A DNA stretch of 64,000 nucleotides from Vulcanimicrobium sp035943995 (GTDB taxonomy: Bacteria; Vulcanimicrobiota; Vulcanimicrobiia; Vulcanimicrobiales; Vulcanimicrobiaceae), in contig DASZBS010000006.1 of assembly GCA_035943995.1 (NCBI GenBank), positions 46,183 through 110,182 of the forward strand. Direction: 5' to 3'. A program made the translations under genes and the position numbers. The notes beneath the pieces are model-generated. The model searched no databases, had not been told where the DNA came from, and worked only from the letters and a program-made list of their open reading frames with translations. Position 1 is the stretch's first letter, and every line of letters begins with the position of its first letter. Positions 24,903-33,964 of the stretch are shown here, in pieces.

Positions 24903-25568
24903 ATGCCAGTCTTTGCAAGACTCTACAAACCTCAACCGATCCCGCTCTTTGAGACGACTTGGAAACATAGTCGCCAGTCCCTCGGGCGGGCTTACCTGGC
25001 CGCCTTCGAGGCTGCAGAACGTCGAAACGTGCTGCTGGACGATCTGTTGCGCGTCTCTGACGACGCGAGGCTCGCCGCTTATGCTGAGGACATCGCGGCG
25101 CATCAACAGGCCGGGACGGTGCTGCTGGCCGCGGATGATGCCCTGCAGCGCCTCGGGAAGGCATTGCAGGGCATCGGGCTCGGTGTCGACCGCGGATTCG
25201 GGCCGACGTACCGTGACGTGCCACTCACCGCGCTACTGCGCGCTGGCACGAATGCGATCCGCCACGCGTCAGAGTGGGACGATGATGCGGACCGCGACGA
25301 CGAGGATGGCCAGAAGTTGCACTTTCCCTACGATGATCCACGAAACGAGGGCCGCAAAGCCCTAAAGTCGATCAGGATACTTCAGAAAGTCCTCGGATAC
25401 GGGATTCACGAGCGCATACATATCGCGCCAAGCTTTGATGTCCTAGCGCTGATCGATGGGAGTTGGTACTCCGGCAAGACGCCAGCCGAATTCTTGAGAT
25501 TCGATACTGCCGTGCAGGCTGCCGCAGCGGATATCATGCAGCGCAGCCGCGCCGATCCGGCCCGCTGA
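24903..25568 (+). CDS. Hypothetical alpha-helical protein, possibly HEPN-like
   Basis: A 221-residue protein of unknown function with GC content visibly below its neighbours. Helical segments include SLGRAYLAAFEAAERRNVLL and VLLAADDALQRLGKALQGIG. A short LLRAGTNAIRHASEW stretch recalls the R-N...H helix of HEPN proteins, but the spacing from Arg to His is not standard, so this is only a hint. It is divergent from the A-B module and is followed 21 bases later by a DUF1990 gene on the same strand. ATG 24903 is used; an upstream start at 24867 adds 12 unconvincing residues. Confidence 0.65.
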   Translation: MPVFARLYKPQPIPLFETTWKHSRQSLGRAYLAAFEAAERRNVLLDDLLRVSDDARLAAYAEDIAAHQQAGTVLLAADDALQRLGKALQGIGLGVDRGFGPTYRDVPLTALLRAGTNAIRHASEWDDDADRDDEDGQKLHFPYDDPRNEGRKALKSIRILQKVLGYGIHERIHIAPSFDVLALIDGSWYSGKTPAEFLRFDTAVQAAAADIMQRSRADPAR

Positions 25569-25589
25569 ACACGTGGATCGGAAACGTCC

Positions 25590-26153
25590 ATGAGCATTCG
25601 GCCGTGGCCGGCACGAGAGCGTGATCTCGGCGCATTGTTGGAGCGCGGCCGGACCGACTCATTGACATACGCGCCGGCCGGGGTTTCGATGGGAGATGTC
25701 GTGCCTTCCGGTTTGAAAAGACGTCATTGGACGACTCCGCTCGCAGGCTCGAACGCGTTCGAGCGCGCAGCAGAGGCACTTCGTACATGGGGGATGCACC
25801 GCGACGCGGGGCTGCGCGTCGCTGCGGACGGCCCGATCGCGGTTGGTACCAATGTCGCGTTCAGTGCACCGCTGCCAATCGGATTCGTCGACGGAACGTG
25901 TCGCATCGTGGTCGTCGTCGACGAGCCGAATCGATACGGATTCGCCTACGGCACGCTCTCCGTACACCCCGAACGCGGCGAGGAGTCGTTCGTCGTGTCC
26001 AAAGACGAAGCCGGCAATGTTCGTCTCGACATCGTCGGGGTGTCGCGGCCGGCGCACCCGCTCGCGCGGCTTGTCCCGCCGCTCGCCGACCACCTACAAG
26101 ACCGCGGCGTCCGGCGCTATCTCGCCGCGATGCGGACGCTCACGCGCGATTAG
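25590..26153 (+). CDS. DUF1990-family protein
   Basis: A 187-residue protein matching the DUF1990 pattern: an early Tyr-x-x-x-G stretch (LTYAPAGVSMGD), AFERAAEALRTWGMHRDAGL, the VAFSAPLPIGFVDGTCRIV strand block and YGFAYGTLSVHPERGEESFVV. These proteins are predicted to have a lipocalin/START-like beta fold; the biochemical role is unknown. It is probably co-transcribed with the preceding hypothetical gene. Confidence 0.85.
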   Translation: MSIRPWPARERDLGALLERGRTDSLTYAPAGVSMGDVVPSGLKRRHWTTPLAGSNAFERAAEALRTWGMHRDAGLRVAADGPIAVGTNVAFSAPLPIGFVDGTCRIVVVVDEPNRYGFAYGTLSVHPERGEESFVVSKDEAGNVRLDIVGVSRPAHPLARLVPPLADHLQDRGVRRYLAAMRTLTRD

Positions 26154-26272
26154 GTTCGAGGAGCTCGGTCGTCCCGCGCAGCGACGCGCGACAGGTCCGG
26201 AGGGGGATGACGCTCAAATGCCTCGCCGTACGACGGAAGTCGTCGGCGAAACGCGATCGAGCCGGAGGTCCA

Positions 26273-27838
26273 ATGCGAACGTTACGTGTCATTGCTTCTT
26301 TGATTGCGCTGATCTTCGTATTCGCGCTGGCCGGCTGCGGAAAATCGAACCAGTCGAGCGAGCCGGCACCGTCCGAATCGCCGTCGGTGACCGTCGCCGC
26401 ATCCCCGGCAGCGAGCGGGTTGGCCTCACCGTCGGAGGTCCCGTCCCCAACGTCGTCGGAGTCACCGCCGCCCGCGGCATCGCCCGGTGAAAGTGCGTCG
26501 CCGTCGGGAAGCCCGTCGCCCTCGGAAAGCGCGTCGCCGACGGTCACGCCGTCGCCGGAGCCTACGATCCCGACTCCGCCTCCCGGGCTCGCGGCGGGCT
26601 GGGAGAAACAGTACGAGCGCACGGAACGCGGCCGTGAAGCCGAGCTCGTCGTGCGCACCGGCTCGATCGACAACCTCGGATTTGGATGGCCGGCGCATTT
26701 CACGCCGTTCTCGGGCGAGTCGACGCCGTCGCACGAATGGATCTGCCGCTCGCGGCCCGGTGCGGCGCCCGGCACGGATCGCAGCGAGCTCGGTTCGGGC
26801 GTTCCCAATAAGGACGGCGTCGCCGTCGCTGCGCTGGAAGGCTACTCAGGCTGCAGTCGCCGCCCCGACAACCTCCCGCAAGCGATTCCCTTGAACGTCG
26901 GGACGTTGCCGAAGACGATCCATCGGGTCTTCTTTCAGATCTTCGTCGACGACTTTCAGCCCGTGCCGCTGCACTCGCACTTCGAAGTGACGCTCAACGG
27001 CACGCGCGTTCCGAACTTCGAGGACACGATCAATCAGCTCGATCAAACCGGCCCCATCGGAAAGCTGATCACCGTCGAGTTGCTGCGGGAGTACTGGCCG
27101 ATTCTAAAGACGGGCACCGTGAGTCTTTTGATCGACGACCCGACGTCGGGAAAAGCCGACGGGTACGCCGTCGATTTCGCGCGCATCCTCGTCAATCCGG
27201 GTCCGTGGCGTTACCCCGTCACCGTCTCGTGCAACGTCACGGACGTGGCGACGCAGAAAGCGATCGCGAAAGCGAACGTGTCCGCGGCCGGAGTCACTGC
27301 AACGACGGGCGCCAACGGCAACTGCTCGTTGCGCGGCGTGCCGGCCGGGTTGGTGTCGGTGAATGCCGGTGCGGTCGGTTACGACGGTGCCGTGCAGTTG
27401 CTCGACCTTCCGGCCGGGAAACACGGCACGGCAAACTTTCAGCTCAAGCGGCACAAAGAAAGCGTCGCCGACCTCAAGCGCCAGATCCAGCAAAGCGGAA
27501 CCGTCGCGATCTACGGCATCCACTTCGACACCGCATCGGCGAAGCTGCGTCCCGACAGCCTGCCGTCGCTGAACCAGATCCTGCAACTCGTCAAGAGCAG
27601 CTCCGGATCGCGGTGGACGATCGCGGGCCACACGGACAATCAAGGCGGCGCGGACTACAACTCGAAGCTGTCGCTCGCGCGCGCGCATTCCGTCGTGACG
27701 TGGCTGACGCAACACGGCGTCTCCGGTGACGTCTTGACGGCGAAAGGGTACGGCCTGTCACGCCCGGTCGCCGACAACGCCACGGAAAGCGGTCGCGCGC
27801 TGAACCGCCGGGTGGAAGTGTCGCTGGTAAAGCGCTAA
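26273..27838 (+). CDS. Lipoprotein with C-terminal OmpA peptidoglycan-binding domain
   Basis: A 521-residue lipoprotein: signal peptide ending in the lipobox LAGC, then a Ser/Pro/Glu linker of about 80 residues, a beta-rich middle, a short carboxypeptidase-regulatory-like segment (NVTDVATQKAIAKANVSAAG) and a C-terminal OmpA domain (YGIHFDTASAKLRPDS ... AGHTDNQGGADYN ... LSLARAHSVVTWL). It would tether the outer membrane to peptidoglycan. GGAGG lies 5 bases before ATG 26273; the longer upstream frame overlaps the DUF1990 gene and is not used. Confidence 0.9.
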   Translation: MRTLRVIASLIALIFVFALAGCGKSNQSSEPAPSESPSVTVAASPAASGLASPSEVPSPTSSESPPPAASPGESASPSGSPSPSESASPTVTPSPEPTIPTPPPGLAAGWEKQYERTERGREAELVVRTGSIDNLGFGWPAHFTPFSGESTPSHEWICRSRPGAAPGTDRSELGSGVPNKDGVAVAALEGYSGCSRRPDNLPQAIPLNVGTLPKTIHRVFFQIFVDDFQPVPLHSHFEVTLNGTRVPNFEDTINQLDQTGPIGKLITVELLREYWPILKTGTVSLLIDDPTSGKADGYAVDFARILVNPGPWRYPVTVSCNVTDVATQKAIAKANVSAAGVTATTGANGNCSLRGVPAGLVSVNAGAVGYDGAVQLLDLPAGKHGTANFQLKRHKESVADLKRQIQQSGTVAIYGIHFDTASAKLRPDSLPSLNQILQLVKSSSGSRWTIAGHTDNQGGADYNSKLSLARAHSVVTWLTQHGVSGDVLTAKGYGLSRPVADNATESGRALNRRVEVSLVKR

Positions 27839-27861
27839 AAAAAAAATCGCGCAGCAGCGCG
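27837..27861 (-). terminator. Possible minus-strand intrinsic terminator
   Basis: On the minus strand a five-base stem CGCGC/GCGCG with a four-base loop is followed by A and a run of ten T, overlapping the stop codon of the OmpA lipoprotein gene. The stem is short. The nearest minus-strand genes upstream end 0.9 kb away, so the terminated transcript is unclear. Confidence 0.3.
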
Positions 27862-27967
27862 CTCCACGTCGTGCCGCGCTCTCAGCGTTTTCACGGGGAA
27901 CGCCCAGCGCACTTTGTCGCGTGTGCCCTATGCTCGTTCCGGGTGGTGTCACCGAACGGAGCATCTC

Positions 27968-28726
27968 ATGGCCCAGCGTCGACTCGGTTTGACCGTGCTG
28001 GCAATGCTCGCGGCGCTTGCGGACCTGTCCGCGAGCTCCGAGCGGGCCGGACCGGAGCTCGTGGTCGGTCCGGCTCGCCAAGGTGAAACGACGGCATACC
28101 GAATTACGGTCGACGGCGATGGCGCCGACGCAGAAGATCGCACCCCGCACAGCGCGCTGGTGACCATCACCTGGAAGAGCCGCACGCGCTATCTCGCCCG
28201 TGTCGGTGACGACCCGACGAACGTCGTGCTCGCGCACGACACCGGCGGCGCGCTGACGCTCGAAAACGTCAACGCGCGAGATGCCGGGATGGCCCAGCTC
28301 TCGACGTATCTCGTGTATTTCGCGCGCGCCGCTGAGCTTGCCGCGGCCGCCGCGCGCGGAGATCGCACGGAGACGACGCTGCACGTCGAACCGGCACGCC
28401 CCCGCGACATCTCGTCGCGTCTCACGATCGAGCGTGAGCCTGGCGCGGATCAGCAGGCAGCGGACGTTCCGGTGATCGTCACGTGCACGCGGCGCGACGG
28501 CATGACCGTCATCGAAGCTCTCGGCAGCGTCAAGATGGAAGGGCGTCCGCAGGCGGTTCGTGGCCGGCCGCGGCCGGTTGCGATGACGACCCGAGTCGCT
28601 GCATCGGCAGAGTTCGACGCGGCGGGCGTTCTGACGCGCGAAACGTGGGAAGAGTCGACAGATATTCCGGAACAGGACGGGACGCGAACGATTGCGCGTA
28701 GGGTCACGATCGAGATCGCGCGCTGA
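27968..28726 (+). CDS. Exported hypothetical protein
   Basis: A 252-residue protein with an N-terminal signal-peptide-like segment (LGLTVLAMLAALADLSASSE) and a beta-rich remainder without recognised motifs. ATG 27968 is chosen because it places the hydrophobic segment at the N-terminus. It is convergent with the histidine kinase gene. No function can be given. Confidence 0.65.
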   Translation: MAQRRLGLTVLAMLAALADLSASSERAGPELVVGPARQGETTAYRITVDGDGADAEDRTPHSALVTITWKSRTRYLARVGDDPTNVVLAHDTGGALTLENVNARDAGMAQLSTYLVYFARAAELAAAAARGDRTETTLHVEPARPRDISSRLTIEREPGADQQAADVPVIVTCTRRDGMTVIEALGSVKMEGRPQAVRGRPRPVAMTTRVAASAEFDAAGVLTRETWEESTDIPEQDGTRTIARRVTIEIAR

Positions 28727-28750
28727 TTCGGCTGGCTTCTCCGAAATGGT

Positions 28751-30133
28751 CTACAGAACGCTCGCCCACGCCGCGGCTGGAAACCGCATCTCGACGGTGC
28801 AGCCCTCGCCCGGTGCCGACTCGATCGAGACCGAACCACCGTGGCGGTGCGCGATGCGCTGCGAGATCGCCAAGCCCAATCCCGAGCCCTGCACCTCGCC
28901 GCGAGTCTCGCTGCCGCGGTAAAATCGGTCGAACGCGTGCGCCCGATCCGCGGCGGAGAGCCCGGGGCCGCGGTCACGCACCACGAGCGAGATGCGCTCT
29001 CCTGCGCGGCGCACCGCGACATCCACGGTCGAGCCGGGAGCGTATTTCAACGCGTTCTCCACCAGGTTGTCCAGTGCCATGCGCAGCTCGTCCTCGTCGG
29101 CGAGGATGGCCACGCCGTCGAGTCCCGGTTCGACGGCGAACCGAACGCGCCGATCCGGCCACGCGCGCGCGAACGCAGAAACCCGTTCCTCGACGCACTG
29201 AACCACGTCGACCGCTCCCGCGTCGGCGCCCAACAGCTCCGGTGCGTCGAGCCGCATCAGCAGCAGTAGGCGGTCGAGGGTTACGCGCAAGCGCCGCTGC
29301 TCCCCGGCCAACGTCTCGATCGTGTGCTGCCGGCCGCCGGCATCCGCGTCGTTCTTGAGCGCGTCGATGCACCCGCCGATGATGGTCAGCGGCGTGCGCA
29401 ACTCGTGCGCGGCGTCGCCGACGAAGCGGCGCATCTCCCGCTCCGACTCTTCGCGCCGCGCGAACGCCGCGGCGACGCGACGGGTCGCGGTTTCGTAGGC
29501 TTTCGCGAGCCGAGCGAACTCGTCGAACTGCGCTCGATTGCCGACCTTTGCGGGTCGCAGGTCGCCCGCCCCAAAGCGTTCCAGTTCCAGCGTGACCGCG
29601 TGCAGCGGCCTCACCGCGGTCCTGGCGAGCGCGCGCGCGAGCAGCGAGCACAGCACGCCCCCCGCAACGAGCATGATCGTTGCGACGACGAGGATCGTGC
29701 GCACGCGCGGTGCGAGCGCATCGGTCGACGGCAGGAAGAGCACCGTGGCGCCCGCCGTTTGCAGACGTTCCGGCGGCAGCCGGGGCATCGGGGCGAAGGG
29801 CAGCCTCGCCGGTGCCGGCGCGTCTTCGCCGATCGGACGTTCGTGCCACGCACCGCCGGAGTATGCGGCCCCCGAGCGGAGGTCGACCACAACCACCATC
29901 ACCTCGTCGGTTTGCGCCTGCGCCACGAATGCGGGCGCGCCGCGCCGTACCCCATGGACATCAAGCATCTTCGCCAGCGGCGCGGCGCGCAGCGCAACCG
30001 CGTGCGTTCGGGCCGCGAGTTCGTCGCTCGCGCGCATGAACGCCAACGCCGCGAAGCACAGCACGAGCACGGCGACCGCGCTGAAGCCGACGATCGCGTA
30101 ACCGGCGCCCAGGCGCGTCGCGAACGACCGCAT
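28751..30133 (-). CDS. Two-component sensor histidine kinase
   Basis: A 460-residue membrane kinase: first helix AIVGFSAVAVLVLCFAALAF, periplasmic sensor (~residues 35-140), second helix ILVVATIMLVAGGVLCSLLA, HAMP region, then the HisKA box GDAAHELRTPLTIIGG with the phosphorylated histidine, N box ALDNLVENALKYAP, G1 VVRDRGPGLS and G2 GSGLGLAISQRIAHRHGG. The ATG overlaps the stop of the response regulator (ATGA), so the pair is co-translated. The signal is unknown; the divergent outer-membrane operon is the obvious candidate target. Confidence 0.95.
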   Translation of the reverse strand: MRSFATRLGAGYAIVGFSAVAVLVLCFAALAFMRASDELAARTHAVALRAAPLAKMLDVHGVRRGAPAFVAQAQTDEVMVVVVDLRSGAAYSGGAWHERPIGEDAPAPARLPFAPMPRLPPERLQTAGATVLFLPSTDALAPRVRTILVVATIMLVAGGVLCSLLARALARTAVRPLHAVTLELERFGAGDLRPAKVGNRAQFDEFARLAKAYETATRRVAAAFARREESEREMRRFVGDAAHELRTPLTIIGGCIDALKNDADAGGRQHTIETLAGEQRRLRVTLDRLLLLMRLDAPELLGADAGAVDVVQCVEERVSAFARAWPDRRVRFAVEPGLDGVAILADEDELRMALDNLVENALKYAPGSTVDVAVRRAGERISLVVRDRGPGLSAADRAHAFDRFYRGSETRGEVQGSGLGLAISQRIAHRHGGSVSIESAPGEGCTVEMRFPAAAWASVL

Positions 30134-30828
30134 CAGCTCTCGCGGATCGTATAGCCCGCGCCGCGTACCGTATGGATCAGAGGCGGCTCGCCGGCGAGGT
30201 CGATCTTGTTGCGCAGGTAGCTGATGAACGTTTCGACGCAGCCCGGCAGCACGTCGCGTTCGCCCCAGATGCGCTCGAGGAGCTCGTCTTTGCTGAACAC
30301 CCTGCGCGGACGCCGGAGCAGCGTCGTGAGAAGGTCGAATTCGCGCATGGACAGCCTGATGGTGCGGTTTCCACGCCATACGGTGCGGCTCGCGATGTCG
30401 ACCCGCAGATCGGCGAACGAAAACCCTTGCGGGGTGTGAAGCGACGGGCGACGGAGCAGCGCCCGGATGCGCACGATCAGTTCGTCGACGTCGAACGGCT
30501 TGGCCATGTAGTCGTCGGCGCCACGGGCGATCCCCTCGATGCGGTCGACGACGTCGCCGCGCGCGCTGAGGATCAGCACGGGTGCTTCCGTCTCGCGGCG
30601 AATCATCGGCAGGAGCGAGATCCCGTCGACTTTCGGCAGCATCACGTCGAGCACGATGATGTCCGGCCGCCAGCCGCGCGCGAGCTTGAGTCCCGCCACC
30701 CCGTCCGCCGCGCTGCGCGCCTCGAAGCCCGCCCGGCGCAGCGCGCGTTCGAGGAACTCACGAATCCCGCTCTCGTCTTCGATGATTGCGATGCACGCGA
30801 GCGCGAACGGGTCGCGCGGAGTGACCAC
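30133..30828 (-). CDS. OmpR-family response regulator
   Basis: A 231-residue regulator with a receiver domain (IIEDESGIREFLERALRR; phosphoacceptor in DIIVLDVMLPKVDG; ILSARGDVVDRIEG; YMAKPFDVDEL) and a winged-helix DNA-binding domain (LSMREFDLLTTLLRRPRRV ... HTVRGAGYTIRES). GTG 30828 is preferred because GGAG lies 9 bases upstream; GTG 30843 is possible. It is transcribed away from the receptor operon across a 100-base gap. Confidence 0.94.
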   Translation of the reverse strand: MVTPRDPFALACIAIIEDESGIREFLERALRRAGFEARSAADGVAGLKLARGWRPDIIVLDVMLPKVDGISLLPMIRRETEAPVLILSARGDVVDRIEGIARGADDYMAKPFDVDELIVRIRALLRRPSLHTPQGFSFADLRVDIASRTVWRGNRTIRLSMREFDLLTTLLRRPRRVFSKDELLERIWGERDVLPGCVETFISYLRNKIDLAGEPPLIHTVRGAGYTIRES

Positions 30829-30874
30829 GTCTATTTGCTCCACGCACCGACCATAGGCGCATATCCGCTGAACT

Positions 30875-30905
30875 CCCTGAGAATCGTCACGGCCCAGTCT
30901 CAGGG
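30875..30905. promoter_or_regulatory. Inverted repeat between two-component and receptor operons
   Basis: CCCTGAGA (30875-30882) and TCTCAGGG (30898-30905) are perfect inverted 8-mers with centres 23 bases apart, about two helical turns, in the 100-base divergent intergenic region. The layout suits a dimeric regulator controlling both operons. Alternatively it is a hairpin in the receptor leader. Confidence 0.45.
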
Positions 30906-30928
30906 GCAGGGCGGACGGTGTTACCCGA

Positions 30929-33900
30929 ATGAAGTTCAACGTCCCGCGGCTGCCCCGCGCGTCTGCCGCTCTGCTCGCGGCCTGCACCATTCTGCTCGCG
31001 AACGCCGGCCCGGCCCATGCGGAGAATACGACCGGCGAGGTCGTCGTAACGGTTCGCGACGCCGCAACGGGCAAGCCGCTCGCAGACGCGCGCGTGCTGC
31101 TTCTCGGAGCATCGTTTACCGTGTCGCGCACCGACATGCGTGGCGACGTCCGCTACACCGACGTGCCGCCCGGTGTCTACCGAATTCGCGTCGTTCTTGC
31201 CGGATACGGTCCATCGCGCGCCGAGTCGGTGGCGATCGCCGCCGGACGCACGTACGCCGTCGCGGTGGCGCTCGGCCGCAGCGGTCTGCAAACGATCGGC
31301 ACGACGAGCAGCCGCAGCCGCGCGCGCGGCGCGGGCGTCAATACGGGCTCCGCGGAGCGGTCGGTTTCGTCCACCTTGGAGGACGCGCTCGACAAGCAGC
31401 CGGGCGTGACCGTCACGACGCAGTCGTCCGATTCCAGCTCGTCGCTGAGCATCTCGCTGCGCAATCACGACGAGAGCCAGACGGGTTTGACACTCGACGG
31501 AATCACGATCTCGGCGCCGGGGTCGGCAACGAATCTCCGCGCGTTGAGCTCCGATCTCTTCTCGGGGGCCTCCGTCAGCTTCGCGCCGACCGCCGGCGCG
31601 CCGGCGGGGACGGTGAACTTCCGCACCCTCGAACCGACGGCGAATGCCCAACTGTCGGGTCAGGCGGCGTTGGGGGCGTTCGACGCCGCGAACGACACGG
31701 TAGCGGCGGCCGGCAGCGCCGGACGCCTGGGGTACGCGCTCCAGCACACGTCACGCGGCGCGAACAGGCCGCAGACGTTTCAGACGTACCTCGACCAGAG
31801 CGGTCTGAGCTACGAGCACGGCGGCGAGTCGCGGCAGCTCGGCGACCTGGCGAAGCTGCGATACAGCTTCGGTGACGGGAAGACCACGCTGACGACGGCG
31901 GGACTGCTGTCGAACAACCGGTTCGATCTGCTGTGCACGCAGTTCACGACGAACGTGCCGTGCGGTTCGGGACCGGGCAACAGCGTATCGTTCCGGAGCG
32001 CGTTCGCATACGCGGCGCTCAACACGCTCGCAGGCGAGACCAGCGTGTCGCTCAGCACGTTTACGAGCTCGGCATCCGGAGTATTCGATGAGAGCAGACG
32101 ATTTACGGGCGGGAACGCCAACCCGTTCTCGTCGTCGAACGGCACGCTCTCTCGCGGAGCGACGCTGACGCTCGGAGCGGCGCTCGGGTCGCGCCACGAG
32201 CTCACGTTCACGGCCGCCGCCTTGTCCTCCGCCGGAGTTTCGACGACCGCCGGATCGGTGCTGAGCACGGGTGTAGCGCGCGGCACGGCGACCACGACCG
32301 GCGCACTGAGCGATGCGTATCGCGCGTCGCCGAAGCTGACGCTCACGGGCGGGCTTTCATTTGCATCGCAAGCGTACAGCGGAAAATCGACGCTCGCGTC
32401 GCTCGCCGCCGCGTACCGTCCCGGCGATGCAGACACGCTGACGCTCTCGCTCGCAGCGGGCGGCACTCCGGCCGGGCTCGGGTTCGTCCAGGGTCTCGCC
32501 GACCCGGCGGACGCGCAATTCGATTGCCGCTCGGGAACGACGGTGGTGCGGAGCGGCGGAGACGCGCCGCAGCCGCAAGCGCAAACGTCGGTCGACCTCG
32601 GCTGGACGCACACGGCGCGCGGCGGGCGTTCCTTCAGCGCCGAACTCTACCGCCAGGTCCAGCGCGGCGGTTCGGTGCTGGCGCTCGTAAGCGCCGATGG
32701 CACGACGACGCTGAGTTCCGCATACGTTGCCGCGCTCGCCGGCGCGTGGAACTCGCCCTACGCCTGCGGCGGAACGCCGTTCTCAGCCTCCGGTGTGTAC
32801 CTCGCTCAAGCGGTCGCCGGGACCACGCAACGCTATCAGGGTGTCGACGTCTCTGCGCGCATGCCGCTCGGACGCGGCGTGCTGGCATCCGGCACGTATT
32901 CGCTCGCGCAGGCGACGGTGCTCGCCGTACCCGGCTGGCTGAATTCCGTCGCGAGCGATCTCGTCGTGGGCGCGCAACTGCCCGGCCGGCCGATGCACCG
33001 TGCCGGCTTGACGCTCGACGGATACGCGCCGAAGTCCGGTACGGAGGCGATTCTGAACCTGCAGTACACGGGCGGAAACAACTTCCAGCATCGCGGGCCG
33101 TACAGCACCGTCAACGCGTCGCTCTCGCATCCCGTCGGCGCCGGACGCTTGACGCTTTCAGAAACGAACGTGTTCGGCACCGGCGCGACGGCGTTCGCCA
33201 CCGACGACGGCGCGCAGCCGTTGCCGCTCTCGAACGGCAGCGCCGTGACGCTGCCCGCGTTTCCGGTCGGTCAGCGGACGCTCACGCTCACCTACGGCTT
33301 CACGTTCGGTGGATCGCCGCTGCGCTCGAGCTTCGAGCAAAGCGCCGGGAACGGCTCGGCCACGCAGCAGATCCTGCGCCAGTTTGCGCCGCGCTTCGAG
33401 GCCGCGCCCGCCGGTGAGGATCCGTTCGCGCCGGCGACAGGCCGCGCGGAATGCGGCGCCGCCGAGCGCGAGCGCGCGACGCCGGTCCTTGCCGCACTCA
33501 GCGCCGTCGTGCAAACGGGAGCCGGCACGGTACCGGGATTTTCGACAAAGGTGCACCGCGATGCGTCCGGAGCGATCGTTTCGATCGAACTGCAGCCCGA
33601 GTTCCCGGGCGGCGCGCGCGGTATACCGGGCCGGCAGGGAACCGGTCCTGGCCCCGGCGGACCTGAGGGCCCGGGCGGCGCACCGCCGGACGGCGCCGAT
33701 GGTCCGCCTGCCGCAATCGCGCAAAGCCCTGCGTTCCTGCGCATGCGCTCGTTTTTCGCGTGCGCATACGTGCAAGCAATGACGCCCGACGAGGCGCGCG
33801 CAGCCGGCTTCGCAATCGCGCAAGCCGCTGAGGCGGCGCGCCCGATCGCGCTCTTCGCCGTCCCGCGGCGCGGTATCGTCGTCGTCCGCCCGCCGGAACT

Positions 33901-33964
33901 TCCCGCGGGCGGCGGCAGCATCGCGCAACCGTCTCCCATGCCCGCCCCCACCGGAGGTCACTGA
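30929..33964 (+). CDS. TonB-dependent-receptor-like outer-membrane protein with two-Cys C-terminal extension
   Basis: A 1011-residue exported protein. In order: signal peptide (ALLAACTILLANAGPAHA), carboxypeptidase-regulatory-like domain (VVTVRDAATGKPLADARVLL), plug domain (SVSSTLEDALDKQPGVTV ... GLTLDGITISAPGS) and a beta-barrel to about residue 800 (TLTLTYGFTFGG). After the barrel comes a roughly 170-residue tail with Cys842 and Cys945, a Gly/Pro-rich insert, an IALFAVPRRGIVVV strand and a Pro-rich end. It is a paralogue of the 51264-54488 receptor. The substrate is unknown. Its stop overlaps the next start by one base (TGATG). Confidence 0.85.
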   Translation: MKFNVPRLPRASAALLAACTILLANAGPAHAENTTGEVVVTVRDAATGKPLADARVLLLGASFTVSRTDMRGDVRYTDVPPGVYRIRVVLAGYGPSRAESVAIAAGRTYAVAVALGRSGLQTIGTTSSRSRARGAGVNTGSAERSVSSTLEDALDKQPGVTVTTQSSDSSSSLSISLRNHDESQTGLTLDGITISAPGSATNLRALSSDLFSGASVSFAPTAGAPAGTVNFRTLEPTANAQLSGQAALGAFDAANDTVAAAGSAGRLGYALQHTSRGANRPQTFQTYLDQSGLSYEHGGESRQLGDLAKLRYSFGDGKTTLTTAGLLSNNRFDLLCTQFTTNVPCGSGPGNSVSFRSAFAYAALNTLAGETSVSLSTFTSSASGVFDESRRFTGGNANPFSSSNGTLSRGATLTLGAALGSRHELTFTAAALSSAGVSTTAGSVLSTGVARGTATTTGALSDAYRASPKLTLTGGLSFASQAYSGKSTLASLAAAYRPGDADTLTLSLAAGGTPAGLGFVQGLADPADAQFDCRSGTTVVRSGGDAPQPQAQTSVDLGWTHTARGGRSFSAELYRQVQRGGSVLALVSADGTTTLSSAYVAALAGAWNSPYACGGTPFSASGVYLAQAVAGTTQRYQGVDVSARMPLGRGVLASGTYSLAQATVLAVPGWLNSVASDLVVGAQLPGRPMHRAGLTLDGYAPKSGTEAILNLQYTGGNNFQHRGPYSTVNASLSHPVGAGRLTLSETNVFGTGATAFATDDGAQPLPLSNGSAVTLPAFPVGQRTLTLTYGFTFGGSPLRSSFEQSAGNGSATQQILRQFAPRFEAAPAGEDPFAPATGRAECGAAERERATPVLAALSAVVQTGAGTVPGFSTKVHRDASGAIVSIELQPEFPGGARGIPGRQGTGPGPGGPEGPGGAPPDGADGPPAAIAQSPAFLRMRSFFACAYVQAMTPDEARAAGFAIAQAAEAARPIALFAVPRRGIVVVRPPELPAGGGSIAQPSPMPAPTGGH

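Noticed and set aside
26340..26590. Ser/Pro-rich repeat stretch as a possible sequencing artefact or repeat array
   Set aside because: It reads through in frame as the linker between the lipobox and the folded part of the OmpA lipoprotein, a common feature of such proteins.
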